DNA from: Polytrichum commune
Lineage: Eukaryota > Streptophyta > Polytrichopsida > Polytrichales > Polytrichaceae
Reading direction: 5' to 3'
Assembly (NCBI GenBank): GCA_950295325.1
Contig: OX485809.1
Location: 35,717,081 to 35,781,080, forward strand
DNA: 64,000 bases
Of the stretch, positions 33,034 through 44,992 are shown piece after piece (position 1 is the stretch's first letter; each line of letters opens with the position of its first letter). A program made the translations under genes and the position numbers. Under the pieces are notes generated by a model. That model searched no databases, was not told the origin of the DNA, and saw only the letters and a list, made by a program, of their open reading frames with translations.

Positions 33034-34362
33034 ATGCCCCCCAAGAAAAGACCTGGAGAACGATGGTTCAAGCCGGCACCAGACGCGATCTGGCAGGAGC
33101 ACGAAACTCCTAAAAACCAATCCTACGTAGCAAAAGAAGACCTTGTAATTGCATGGTCATTTCTTGTAGTAAAGGCAGCTCAATTCAAAATCCTCCTTGT
33201 TTTGAAGGTTGGCACGGAGGAGCAACACACATGGGATGCTTTGACGGGATGGGAGGTGGCATCAGTTCATGCTCTAGGAGAGCACGTTGACGTCATCCTG
33301 GAAAACTCTTCTCTGGAAAATGTGCACATGTTCATGCATGAGCAAGCCGAGCCATTCGATCCGGTATACGTGAAGGAATCCTGCGCTGAGCCAGACATTG
33401 TTAAACCGGATACAATCTTCATAGATGCGATCATTTCAAACACGAAGGTTGCAACCAGGTTCACTAAACTTAAGCAGGCAATCAACGCAATAAACAAGAC
33501 CCAGCAAAGCAAGTCAAAATCTCAACAAGCTGTGAGGCGCAAGGCGACTGCTGAAGAGGGCGCAGGGTCGTCAAGACCTCAAACAGTGAGGAAGCCCTGA
33601 CCGGTTCCAGCTTACTCGAGGAGAACAACACCTACGGCAACTCCTGCTGATAGTGAAACACCGACGCCATCACAAAGCCGGCAGACGACACCATCTAAGA
33701 GGCCGAGAGAGTCAGTATCTGCCATGACAGATGAGCCTGTTTCACCGGAGCTACGTATGCCCAAGCCCGGGGAAGGAGTGGAGCCATCGGAGATCCAGAA
33801 AATACTCAACAATTTCGACACCAAGTGTTTACATTGTTTTTTCATGGGCAGAGAATTCAAGTTTGATGTCAACATCGCACAATGCCACCTAGCGCCACCA
33901 GAGAAGTGCGTTCGGGCAAAGGAAGATGCGTATGTTGATTGGTTAATCGCCCAGATGGTGAGCGACCAGTTTAAACATGATAGGCAGACTATTGTTGTCA
34001 TGCCTCAGGGACACAAAAGAATGCCTACACCGGATATGTGGCCTTCTATAGAGAAAGGCGATTTTTGGCTGATTGACGGTCAGCACAGTGTTGAAGCTTC
34101 AAAGAAACTTCAACTGATGACGGAGTGGAATGATCCCAATGGTCTAAAGGAAAAATTGAAGGTATGGAAGGCATTGGTCGTGTGGTCGGACGACGAAACC
34201 TGGCTGAGCGATATCTCCCGTTATTTCAACATGAATAACAAGAAGCGGGCATATCAAGCTTCTTGGATTAGGAACATCATGGCATCGCGGGATGTGTGGG
34301 AGTTCTACGGCCGGCCTCCCAAGGAAAGGGAGAATGCAAAAGACAAGAATCCAAAGTGGGAG
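33034..34362 (+). pseudogene. Exon 1 of the broken host gene: ParB/DGQHR-like domain
   Basis: The ATG (MPPKKRPGERWF) follows a good splice acceptor (TATTTGCAG), and the frame runs 443 codons to the donor GAG/GTGAGC. One in-frame TGA at 33598-33600 splits it into two open frames; the frame is the same on both sides. The N-terminal part (to about 33500) is unrecognised and is followed by a Ser/Thr/Lys-rich linker. After the stop, FDVNIAQCHLAPPEKCVR, IVVMPQG, FWLIDGQHSVEASKKL, ALVVWSDDETWLSDISRYFN match the order of a ParB/Srx or DGQHR fold (strand, R-containing helix, GxHR-like GQHS, closing N). In phages and bacteria such domains often precede DNA methyltransferases, which fits exon 2. Assignment is by motif order only. 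Confidence 0.55.
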
Positions 34363-34385
34363 GTGAGCATTGTTTCTCAAACAGA

Positions 34386-34567
34386 GTTTGGGTCGATCGA
34401 CCCAAACTTTGTGTTTCTTCATACAGTTTGGGTCGCTCGACCCAAACTTTGCGTTTCTTCATACAGTTTGGATCGCTCGACCCAAACTTTGTGTTTCTTC
34501 ATACAGTTTGGATCGCTCGACCCAAACTTTGTGTTTCTTCATACAATTTGGGTCGCTCGACCCAAAC
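34386..34567. repeat. Five tandem palindromes in intron 1, period 40 bases
   Basis: Palindromes at 34386, 34426, 34466, 34506 and 34546, spaced exactly 40 bases, with the spacer AAACTTTGTGTTTCTTCATACA between cores. All lie in the intron 34363-34675 (GTGAGC ... TTGTGCAG). The third to fifth have one arm mismatch (GGATCG or ATTTGG). Confidence 0.9.
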
Positions 34568-34675
34568 CTTGTGTTTTAGTTTGTGTTTGTCTACGCAGTT
34601 TGTTGTTCATCATTTTTTTTCTTTGTTTGGAAACAACATATTGAGAATTAACACGCATTCTATGCTCTTGTGCAG

Positions 34676-36007
34676 CTTTTCAAATACCAAATGATAAACA
34701 AGTTCTCCTCAATTGACAATTCAAGTCACAAGCAAAAGAAGTACAATGAGCTAAGAGGAGAGATCTACTTGATTACATCATCCGACATGGTTTGGCAAAA
34801 GTGGAAGACAATGTTTGAGAAACACGAGACAGGGGATCTCAAGGATCGTGACACATGCAACCTCTTCAACTCGTCCTCTCGATTCAAGGCGATGAAGCCT
34901 CTCATGAGAGAATTCTTTAGAAGTCTGCAGGGTCTTTCGGAGGCGGAAATGGGGAAGGCGGCAACGCACATCTTGTACAACAACTCGACCCCTAAGAGAT
35001 TTTGGGTGTACCCCAAAATAGTCTTCACCAAGCCGAAATCCTTTGTTCCTTCATGCTACACAGTGAAGGAATGGGCGGAGAATAGGAAGAAGAAAACAAC
35101 GATCGTCCAGGAGCTGCAGAAGCTAATCCCGGAAAAGAACATTTTTGTCGATGACGAGGTGAACGAGGTGAACTGGAGAGCGTTCAAGGCTGAATACAAC
35201 TTCACCAGTGCATCCATGGCAGCTCTGATCAGGGAGGCAGGAGAAAACTTCCTAAAGTCAAAACTGGTGAAGGGTGGGAAGAACCTGGCTCTTCCATAAC
35301 ACTCGACGCGTGCCTTCTCGAACTTTATAAAGGAGAAGAAGATTGTAAGTTTTGAGGGGGATGCGCGTTTCAACCTTGTCGCTTTTGACCCTATTAAAAT
35401 CCAGGGATGGCCCGGCCTTGATTCCAGGAAAGAAATACGAGTAAGAGCAACGGACCGGTTCCCCTTTGGCATAATAGACTTCCGGAGCATTCCTGGGAGT
35501 ACGTTTGAGGGCACAATGGGTACACCCTTCTACGAGCCCTTCATGTCGAAGTTCGTGGAGTATGCAAGCCCTAAGCTTAGGGAGGTCGATATGTGGCTGT
35601 GGATAGTAGAGGATAGGAGAGCAGAGCAGGTGTATGAAATTGTGAGGAAATTGCAGCCTGAGTATGCGGTGTCTAAGTCTCACTACATTGCTGCACCGGC
35701 GGAGGGGGTGTACACGACACTAAAGGACAAGAAAACCAAAGTCATGAATTTGTTGTGCTTGTACTTTGTGTTCAAAGCAACCTTGCTGAAGGTGGAGAAC
35801 CACCCCATAACCCGGATGCAGAAACTATTCCAAGTTCCAGAAGGCCTGGGTGCAAGTAAGTCCCTCTACGACGAGGCAAAATATGCCATATACCATTCGG
35901 ACGAGTTGCGGATGGAATTCTATCTCCGAATAATGAGGGCCTTGACGAGAAGAGGGGACTGTATATTCAACGTCTTCGGCGGCACCAAGCCCATCTTCGC
36001 TGGCATG
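34676..36007 (+). pseudogene. Exon 2 of the broken host gene: N4/N6 DNA methyltransferase-like region
   Basis: Acceptor CTTGTGCAG at 34675, donor ATG/GTAAGC at 36007, both phase 0. One in-frame TAA at 35297-35299; the frame continues unchanged to 36007. Before the stop there is a helical region (MVWQKWKTMFEKHE, FRSLQGLSEAEMGK). After it, FGIIDFRSIPGSTFEGTMG, FMSKFVEYASPKLREVDMWLWIVEDRRAEQVYEIVRKLQPEY has the layout of the methyltransferase segment around DPPY: target strand, then a helix, then a strand and helix. FNVFGGTKPIFAGM, completed by LGLNVYSYVDLND in exon 3, looks like the cofactor-binding FxGxGxx...AA...GR..iGiE motif. DPPY is replaced by DFRS and FxGxG by FGGTK, so catalysis is doubtful. 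An alternative donor (GTAAGT at 35345) cannot be excluded. Confidence 0.5.
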
Positions 36008-36036
36008 GTAAGCTCCTTACCATAATTGTTTTCATA

Positions 36037-36094
36037 GTTTGGGTCGAGCGACCCAAACTAACACTGATGCTAGTTTGGGTCGCTCGACCCAAAC
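36037..36094. repeat. Two palindromes in intron 2
   Basis: Perfect copies at 36037-36058 and 36073-36094 in the intron 36008-36193 (GTAAGC...TTTTTGCAG), 36 bases apart. Confidence 0.9.
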
Positions 36095-36193
36095 TATAAC
36101 TTTTGCAATTGATATTAGGTCTTGTATGTACTTCCCTTTTTCGGTGGAATCACATGTTATGCCATATAATAACATCTGGTGGGATTTTTGCAG

Positions 36194-37351
36194 ATGCTGG
36201 GGCTGAACGTGTACAGCTATGTAGACCTTAATGACATCCAATTCTACAAGGCCCAAAAATCATTGGCAAAGAAGATGGATATACTAGAATGGATCCCTGG
36301 GAGCTACGCCGAGGAGACTGTTGAAGGGGGTGAGAGCCCGCTGGATAAGGCGAGGCGTGTCAACCCTGAAGAATTGGCCATAAGGGTTCCAGTTGCTGTA
36401 CCAGAGCCTCTGGTCCAAGTGCATCCAGGCACATCCTCTCGGCGACCGCGTGACGAGGAGGGGGAGGAGGAGGAGGAGGATGAGGAGGTGGAAGAGGAGG
36501 AAGAAGAGGCTAAAGTGGAGGGCGAGGTCGAAGAAGGGGGAACAGGCTTCACTCAGGAATCTGAAGCCCCTCAACGAAAGAAGGCAATGCGGGTAGCAAC
36601 TCCACAAAGTAAGTTGGTGCCCGTCCTAACGGTTGATGATGCCCGCGACATGTACTCCAGGGATGCGACTGCCGCGTTCAGGGAGAGGAGGAAACTAAAA
36701 GGCAAGAAACTCTATGGCGACTATGCCATCGAGGAGACAATTGCCATTAGCAGCGAAGACGAGGACGACATGGAGCTCGCGAAACGGCTCAGGTCGGACC
36801 CTCCCTCTCCAGGTGCCTTCGCAGGGATGGTGAAGGTGAAGCCGGAAGTCCTCACCGTGCAAGAAGCCAACGAGAAGATGTTAAGGGACGAAGAACAACG
36901 CGTCCGCTTGCAAAAGGCCGCTGCTGAAGAACCCTCAGTGCGGAACGAAGTGGCAGAGCTAAGGGCTCTCTTATTGGAGCAAGAGCGACTGCGGGCATTG
37001 GCGCAACCTCCAACTAGCGTGGACTTGATCACGCAAGTGATTCAAGGCATGTGGACGCAGGGTTTGGTGGTGGCTCCCCCGGGCTCATTTCCACACTTGG
37101 CCCCCGGCTTCCCTCCCCAGAACATTCCTCCGCAGCCCGTGCCGCAATCCTCCTTCAGCTTTCAGCACATGGTTCCCCCCCACGTCCGTCCGTATCCGCC
37201 GGTTCAACAAGCGGATGACCCCAATATATGGCGCCTTCCCGGGTCTTCTAGACCTGTGACCCCCCCACCACTTCGGCCGCCCCTGGTGATCCCCCCGCCC
37301 CATCAGCAGGACGACCCCCACATGTTTGGGTCGTCCGACCCAAACCCGCCC
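36194..37351 (+). pseudogene. Exon 3 of the broken host gene: end of methyltransferase-like domain, acidic and Pro-rich region
   Basis: 386 codons open from the acceptor (TTTTTGCAG) to the insertion point of copy D. It starts MLGLNVYSYVDLNDIQFYKAQKSL, fitting the last strand and helix of a methyltransferase cofactor pocket. Then come an acidic run (GEEEEEDEEVEEEEEE near 36460-36510), a Lys/Arg stretch, a likely coiled coil (NEVAELRALLLEQERLRAL near 36940-37000) and a Pro-rich tail. A 22-bp palindrome at 37324-37345 is read in frame as FGSSDPNP. The frame is continued exactly at 45974 after removal of the retroelement and one CGCCC copy. Confidence 0.6.
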
Positions 37352-38325
37352 TGTCGCAACCCTTGCTAGCCCCCCTTGACAATCTTGCCAATTTTCAATT
37401 CTAGCAAAGGTTACGAGCGCTAACCATTTGCATTCCGCCATGCTAATGGTTAGCTCCTCCTACCCCGGACCTTATAGTTCATAGGAGGGAACCAACCCTC
37501 CTACTTTGCTTTCGGGACTCACCCCTTAATCGGTAACTCATTTCTTGGATGTGGACTTCCATCCATGGAAGTCCAATCCTATGTTGATCATCGCGTTGCC
37601 GGAGCAACACTACAACAACCCGAACCATACTAGGCAACTATGGCCTCACAATGGGCCAATGCCCATGGAGGCCGTGCCGTTCGGCCTCGGGTGGGTGAGG
37701 CCACACCACCTCACCCATATAAGCCTCTAGGACTTCACGCGGGGCCCCTACCCCACCGTCAACCAACCTCTTGTCTCTCTACCAAGAGTTGGGGCCAAGT
37801 GGACATTTTCCTTTAGCTGCTGGGCCTAGAACCCCCTAGCAGCTTCAGACCATCATAACTTCCTTGTATGATGTCTGATCATAACAACCAACCACTCCAT
37901 CTTCATCTACGCTTTACGTAGATGCCGATGGACTCCTCACTTGCCCCATTCGGACAAGTACTGAGGACGTTATGCCTGTTTGAACCTTGGCAGTCCCGGG
38001 AATCACTCCCAGGCACTGCTGTAGCAGGGCGCTGTCCCGGGACAGCGCCCCACTCAAATGGCCATAACTCCTAGCTCACACCTCCGATTGAGGTGTTCTT
38101 GAGCTTTCTAGAATCACCACGCCATGAGCTACGCATAGCTCATGGCCTTACCCTTGTGCCTCCTAGTCTTCGTGGGTGGGAGGCGTTCCCAACGCCCCGG
38201 GCCCTCACCCACACTAGGATCACTTGGGCCCTCTCACCAACGGCGCCACAAGTCCCGGGTGTCACTCCGGGGTCCCCCTTGTGCCCATGGTGTTTCGGGC
38301 ACTCCTCATGGAGAGGTGCGCGACA
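37352..38325 (-). repeat. 3' LTR of copy D
   Basis: TGTCGCAACCC...GTGCGCGACA, paired with 44995-45968. CTCACCCCCACC follows, which is the complement of the polypurine tract and confirms the minus orientation. Confidence 0.9.
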
Positions 38326-38905
38326 CTCACCCCCACCAAACGGAGTCGATGCCCTCATCGACTATACTCGTAGTCGGCACACCAATTCTCAAGTTGCCAT
38401 CCTCTATGGTGCAGCATTGTGTTTACCTTAGGGCGCGACCCCCACAATGCATCTTCAAATTTGGCATAGTCCCAAAGGTGTCGTTCCTAGGTGGTCCGTT
38501 AGCGACCTTGGATCTCTCATCCAAGGACCTAACCTACACTAGACCCACCTACTTTGGGACTCACTTGGGTTGCCCCTCCTTTGGGGCCTCCCCCGTTAGG
38601 CTCCACTAGCCTAACGTGACACATCTAGGCGAGACCTCAACGCTTCCACTAAGTTGTCTCGGTTGCAACTCCGAGATGGCTTTCCATTGTTAAGCCACGC
38701 CTCGATCGCACGGGGGTGATGCCAAGTCCCGCCCGACTCGGTTCCCACTTTGCTCTTTCGAGACATGGGTTCATGACTCCCATGCGCCAACTCTCGTTAG
38801 CTCGCGGGTAGCACTTTTATGAGCACGCGCCATCACCTTGCCCCCGCCCGGACAAGCCCACAACTAAGAAGTTTCTTGGTTTTATCCAAGGCCCCTCCAA
38901 GCCAT
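38326..38905 (-). other. Partial 3' UTR of copy D, cut by an extra LTR
   Basis: Matches 39879-40458 and stops at CCAAGCCAT, where the next LTR begins. In the second copy the sequence continues CCAAGCCATGGCCCCC, so this one is truncated at that point. Confidence 0.8.
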
Positions 38906-39878
38906 TGTCGCAACCCTTGCTAGGTCCCTTAATAATCTTGCCAATTTTCAATTCTAGCAAAGGTTACGAGTCGCTAACCCTTCGCATTCCGCCATGCTAA
39001 TGGATAGCTCCTCTTACCCCGGACCAATAGTTCATAGGAGGGAACCAACCCTCCTACTTTGCTTTCGGGACTCACCCCTTAATCGGTAACCCATTTCCCC
39101 AATGTGGACTTCCATCCATGGAAGTCCAATCCTATGTTGATCATCGCGTTGCCGGAGCAACACTACAACAACCCGAAGCATACTAGGCAACTATGGCCTC
39201 ACAATGGGCCAAAGCCCATGGAGGCCGTGCCGTTCGGCCTCGGGTGGGTGAGGCCACACCACCTCACCCATATAAGCCTCTAGGACTCTACGCGGGGCCC
39301 CTACCCCACCGTCAACCAACCTCTTGTCTCTCTACCAAGAGTTGGGGCCAAGTGGACATTTTCCCTTAGCCGCTGGGCCTAGAAGCCCCCAGCGGCTTCA
39401 GACCATCATAACTTCCTTTTATGATGTCTGATTCCAGAAACCAACCACTCCATCTTCATCTACGCTTCACGTAGATGCCGATGGACTCCTCACTTGCCCC
39501 ATTCGGGCAAGTGGTGAGGAAGTTATGCCTGTTTGAACCTTGGCAGTCCCGGGAATCACTCCCAGGCACTGCTGTAGCAGGGCGCTGTCCCGGGACAGCG
39601 CCCCACTCAAATGGCCATAACTCCTAGCTCACACCTCCGATTGAGGTGTTCTTGAGCATTCTAGAATCACTACGCCATGAGCTACGCATAGCTCATGGCC
39701 TTACCCTTGTGCCTCCTAGTCTTCGTGGATGGGAGGCGTTCCCAACGCCCGGGGACCTCATCCACACTAGGATCACTTGGGCCCTCTCACCAACGGCGCC
39801 ACAAGTCCCGGGTGTCACTCCGGGGTCCCCCTTGTGCCCATGGTGTTTCGGCCACTCCTCATGGAGAGGTGCGCGACA
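38906..39878 (-). repeat. Third, internal LTR within copy D
   Basis: 973 bases. Its variants (AGGTCCCTTAATAATC, GAGTCGCTAACCCTTCGC) match the copy B LTR at 20808 and not the outer LTRs of copy D. No direct target duplication surrounds it (GCCAT left, CTCAC right). It is best explained by a nested related element that later recombined with the outer one. Confidence 0.85.
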
Positions 39879-40692
39879 CTCACCCCCACCAAACGGAGTC
39901 GATGCCCTCATCGACTATACTCGTAGTCGGCACACCAATTCTCAAGTTGCCATCCTCTATGGTGCCGCATTGTGTTTACCTTAGGGCGCGACCCCCACAA
40001 TACTTCTTGAAATTTGGCATAGTCCCAAAGGTGTCGTTCCTAGGTGGTCCGTTAGCGACCTTGGATCTTTCATCCAAGGACCTAACCTATACTAGACCAA
40101 CCTACTTTGGGACTCACTTGGGTTGCCCCTCCTTTGGGGCCTCCCCCGTTAGGCTCCACTAGCCTAACGTGACACATCTAGGCGAGACCTCAACGCTTCC
40201 ACTAAGTTGTCTCGGTTGCAACTCCGAGATGGCTTTCCATTGTTAAGCCACGCCTCGATCGCACGGGGGTGATGCCAAGTCCCGCCCGACTCGGTTCCCA
40301 CTTTGCTCTTTCGAGACATGGGTTCATGACTCCCATGCGCCAACTCTCGTTAGCTCGCGGGTGGCACTTTTATGAGCACGCGCCATCACCTTGTCCCCGC
40401 CCGGACAAGCCCACAACTAAGAAGTTTCTTGGTTTTATCCAAGGCCCCTCCAAGCCATGGCCCCCAATTACTCGGCTTACCCAACCTAGTTTGGCATGTC
40501 TATTCCCCCTCTTCCACTAACCAAGCACAAGTACAAGACTAGGACCTCATCTCATACTTTTCTCTTTGCACCACTAAAGTTTGGACTTTATTCCCTCAAG
40601 CCAAAGAACAAGTTCATGTTGTGGAGTAATTAACCTCGAAGCTAAGTGTGCTACTAGCGTCTCTCCCCCACTAAAGGAGATTGATGTCCTCA
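39879..40692 (-). other. Full 3' UTR of copy D
   Basis: Minus-strand untranslated region, including the complement of the GGTGGGGGTGAG tract beside the LTR and of AGTGGGGGAGAGACG near 40665. Repeated frames here carry no protein motif. Confidence 0.7.
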
Positions 40693-42554
40693 TCAATGCC
40701 TATGCTTCATTTTATTGGAATCCTTAGCCTTAGTTTCTTCAAAGTGCTTCACCAATTCATTGGTGTTGACCATGTCTCTTGCCGCCACCCAAGCGGTTTG
40801 TTTCTCATGGTATCCTCACCATTTCACCAAGTACTCCTTTGTACATTTTCTTTCATTTTCACTTGGGCTTCCTACACTTGAGGATGCCCTCCTACCTCAT
40901 GTTCCAAATGACCTCCACAAGGTCGGGACGTGGCCTAACCACTTGCTTGTGTTCGGCCACAAGGTGTCGTCCTAAAATGACTTTCGTAATGAGACATGAA
41001 ATGTCGGATGCACTTTGATCTCCGGCGGTAATTCCAACTTATACATGTCCTTGAACACTTGTTCCACAATGGAAAACGAAGCTCCAATTTTGGACATGAA
41101 CTTTTGGAATGAGGCCTTTTGGGGAAATGAAGTTGTTCACATTCAACAACACCTTTTGGCCCACCTCATTCTCCACTTTGCGTCTTCCGGCATTGACTTG
41201 CACCTCGTAGCACCTTCGGGCTTTCTCCACCAACAACTTGGTCATCTCCAAGACTTGTTTACCATCCTTGGCCAAGTCCTCACCATCTTGGTTGAACTCT
41301 AGTGTTGAATGTGCCCCCTCGAGAGCTAGGTTAATAGGTTGGAGCGCATCCACTCCATAAGCCACCACGAAAGACCACCCCTTGGTAGCCAAGTGCGTGG
41401 CTACATTGCAATTACACTCCGCTCGACCCACATAGTCCACCCAATCTCTTTGGTCCGCCCCCACCAAGTTCCTCAAGTATTGCTTCAAGACTCCATTCAC
41501 ACGCTCCGCTTTCCCATCCATTTGGGAATGCAAGGCCGTGCTAAACCTTAGTTTCATTCCGACCTCCTTAGAGAAATGCATTGAAAATGCACTTGTGAAC
41601 TTTGGATCTTGATCCCACACAATCACTTTTGGCAACCCGTGGTGCCTCAACCATCCTTTGAGAAAAGGCTATGCGGTCTCCAACGCGGTGGCGGTTCCCA
41701 CAATCGGCACCATGTGTGCCAACTTGGCAAACCGCCCTACCATCAACAAGATGGCATCATACCCATGTGACTCCGGCAAACTTGTAATCAAGTCCATACA
41801 CATACTATGCCATGGCTCCAACGGGATAGGCAACGGTTGCAAGAAGCCGCCTTGCTTTTGGTAAGAGGTTCGGTTCACTTGGCACTTTAATTCAAGCCTT
41901 CACAAAGTGGGTTATATCCTCCTTTATGCACCGCCAATGGTACCTCTTTGACACCATTCTATGGCGGTTTTTTCTTTCTCCTCTATGGCCGGCAATAGGA
42001 CAATCACATTCTTCCTTCTAAATGGATAGCCTCAACTTGCCTTGTGGCACATACACCCGACTTTGCTTGCACTTGAACAATCCGTCCACCAACTTAACCT
42101 CTTAGAGCACCTTGCTCTTGCGAAGCTTACCTAAAAGCATTTGTGCTTCGGGGTAGTTAATTTACCCCTCCCGTATCTTGCATCACAAGTTTCCCTCACC
42201 GGCACACATTAGCCACAAGGTTTGGATGGTTCTCATTGCTTGGAACTCTTCCCATCTACTTAGCGCATCCGGCACCACATTTCCACGGTCCGGTTTGTGG
42301 ACCAAATCCACCTTCATAAGCGCCAAACTATATATCATGCCACCGCAATGACTTGGCGCTCACTTGCGCTTGTATGTCAAAATACTTTTAGGACACATTG
42401 TCCATGTAGACCTTTGCTTTGTGCGACCTCAAATAATGTCGCCACATCTTCAAGCAATGCACTACGGCAAAGAAATTCTTTGTCATGAGTTGGTTGTCCT
42501 CTTTGACAACCATCGAGCCTCAAGCCCCCATATGCAATGCCCATCCATCTTACA

Positions 42555-43180
42555 TTAACAATCCACCATTGGCAAAGTTACTCGCCCCCGTATGCACCTC
42601 AAAAGGTTTGTCAAACTCCACGAAGTTGAGCACGGGCGGCAAAGAGAACTTGCTCTTAAGCCCCCTAAAGACTTGGTGACAAGGCTAGTCCCACTCTTGG
42701 GATAGCCATTTCTTTGACAAGTCGGACAAGGTCGGCCAACCATCGAGCTTCATGCTCCCATATGCAATGGCCATTTTTTTTTTACATCAACATCCGCCAA
42801 TGGTAAAGTCACTCGCCCCCGTATGCACCTCAAAAGGTTTGGCAAACTCCGCAAGCTTGAGCACGGGCGGCAAAGACAACTTGCTCTTAAGCTCCCCAAT
42901 GGCTTGGTGGCACGGCTCATCCCACTCTTGGGATAGCCATTTCTTGCACAAGCCGGATAAGGTTCGACAACCATGGAGCTTAATGCTCTCATAAGCAATG
43001 GTCATTTATCTTGGATCAACATCCGCCAATGGTAAAGTCCTTCGCCTCCATGTGCACCTCAAAATACTTATGAAAACCCGGAAACTTAACCACATCTTGT
43101 GAAGGGAACTTGCTCTTGAACTTCCCAAAGGCTTGGTGACCAGGCTCATCCCACTTTTGGGATAGCTATTTCCTCAATAA
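42555..43180 (-). repeat. Three tandem RNase H segments in copy D
   Basis: On the plus strand the unit ends (GGGATAGCCATTTC or a close variant) recur at about 42706, 42940 and 43171. They correspond to the four-unit array of copy C and the three-unit array of copy B (about 18395-18985). Confidence 0.8.
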
Positions 43181-44099
43181 GTTGAGTAAGGTCTTAGCAA
43201 CCTTAAAACAAATCTAGAATGAAGTGGTGGTAGTAGTTGGCTAGGACAACCAATGACCTAAGCTTTTTTTGAGTCCAGGGCCAATTCTCCTCTTGGATTG
43301 CCTTGACATTCTTCATGTTTGTCCACCAACTTCCTTAGTCACCACATGCCTCAAGAACTCAATTTCTTGTTGAGCAAAGTTATTTTTCACTCCTTCGCGG
43401 TAACTTTTGGGCAACACATTGGCGAATACATCATTGTATCTCACCAACATCCCACCAAAGTGGTTTAGGGGAGGCCCATCTTTCCTAGCCTCCCCATAAG
43501 TTCTATCGAGTTGCTCCAATTGAACGACGACCATTATGTTGGCCATTTTTCATTTGGTCCATTAAGACCAAATTCAACTTGGGTCCTCCTACCATAGGAG
43601 TCCTTATCAATTTGAACTTCATCTCTTTGCCATTATGACACATCATAATGCACCGCAAGCACACCGGCTTGCACCTCACATCTCTCATGTGAGTTTCAAA
43701 GAAGGCGGCCTTCACAATGACATGCATTTCATCTATTTCACATGGTGTGAGATTTTGACAAAATTCCAATGTCCCACATTGAAAGGTTACATGCATCGCG
43801 GCCTCCTTTGTCTCATGCGGTTCGCCCTTTCCAAACCGCACCTTGGTGGGGTTCACCACTCTACCAATCGGCAAACCCCAACTCCCTTGTGAGCTTTGGG
43901 GTCATGAAAGAATGCCTTAACTCTTTGTCAACCCATGAGACAAGCCTCCCATTCATTTGAGCCTCAAGGTACAAAATACTTGGCCTCGGCTTAAGGCTAC
44001 TAGCCTTGGCCACAAAGCCATCGTCCAACATTTGGTCCTCGGCAACTTGGCTTGGCTTGGTCCGCAAAGCCAACTTTAAACATTTCGTCCGCGGGACAA

Positions 44100-44330
44100 A
44101 TTGGTTTGGTGCCACAAAACCAATTTCTAATAATTTGTCCGCAAAACAAACATGTTTTGCCTTGGTAGCACAAAGCCACCTTCCCACACTCCGTCCGCGG
44201 CACGAACATGAATTGCCTTGGTAGGACAAACCCACCTCCCAACATTCCGTCCGCGGCACAAGTATGATTTGCTTTGGAAACATAAAGCCACCTTTCAACA
44301 TTCCGTCCGCAGCACCAACATGTTTTGCCT
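44100..44330 (-). repeat. 56-base tandem repeat in the gag-side region
   Basis: Units begin AAAGCCACCTT or AAACCCACCT and contain CATTCCGTCCGCGGCAC. The same array in copy B has units starting at 19985, 20041 and 20097, an exact 56-base step. As 56 is not a multiple of three, each unit is read in a different frame. Confidence 0.75.
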
Positions 44331-44976
44331 AAGTAAAATGGACCAAACAATTTGCACTCATTTCTTTGGGACCTACTTTGGCTAAAGCCACTTGTGGTGA
44401 TGCGCCGCCGAACTTCTCTTTGGGACCATTGGCTTCAATGCTCTTGCAAACTTGATGGTCCCCACCGTGTCCTCAAGAAGCCTTGGGGACTTAAACAAGG
44501 CATCCACCACCCGCTTTTAAAACCCCACCTAAAAGGATGCATTTCTCAGAAAGCTCGTCCGTTTTAGGTGTATCCTTCATTTGTGCGTTTGAATAGCGCA
44601 CATAGGCCTTAAGAGGCCCCGGGTGCCTCATTAGCACCAAATTCATTCCAACATCAATACCTTCCAAGCATTTCGAATTGGAATTTCAATCCAACATTAA
44701 TGCCCTCCAAGGTTTTGGGTGCTTTCGGTATTCTAGGCCCCAAATGTTTTTTGAGGTTTGCGGGAGCCCTTTTCAAAGCACTCCTCCATTTTCCTTACCA
44801 AATCCACCCTCATGCCCACCATTGTCATTTGAACCAATGGTATGGTCAAATTCCACTTGCACATGATCCTTGTTCCAATTCGAGCCTCACAACCTTTTGG
44901 AAACCCCGGGCTCACCATCATAACCCGCATTTTTTATACCCATGTTTCCCTCAAAGTGCGAGCTCAAAACTTGGAA

Positions 44977-44992
44977 CCCTGCTCTGATACCA
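44977..44992 (-). other. Primer binding site (initiator Met tRNA type) of copy D
   Basis: Minus strand TGGTATCAGAGCAGGG two bases from the 5' LTR end, identical in type to copy B. Confidence 0.85.

Noticed and set aside
32222-34567. A CRISPR-like array of short repeats
   Set aside because: Repeats are perfect palindromes with irregular or repetitive spacers in a plant gene, with no cas genes. Spacers in the 40-bp array are identical.
34296-34694. Repeat-coding frames such as SLDPNFVFLHTVW over the intron 1 array
   Set aside because: They are translations of the tandem palindromes in an intron bounded by good splice sites; the same pattern opens in several frames and both strands.
36284-36607. 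Minus-strand Leu/Ser-rich frames (FFLLFHLLILLLLLPLL)
   Set aside because: Antisense of the acidic GAG/GAA run in exon 3; not a membrane protein.
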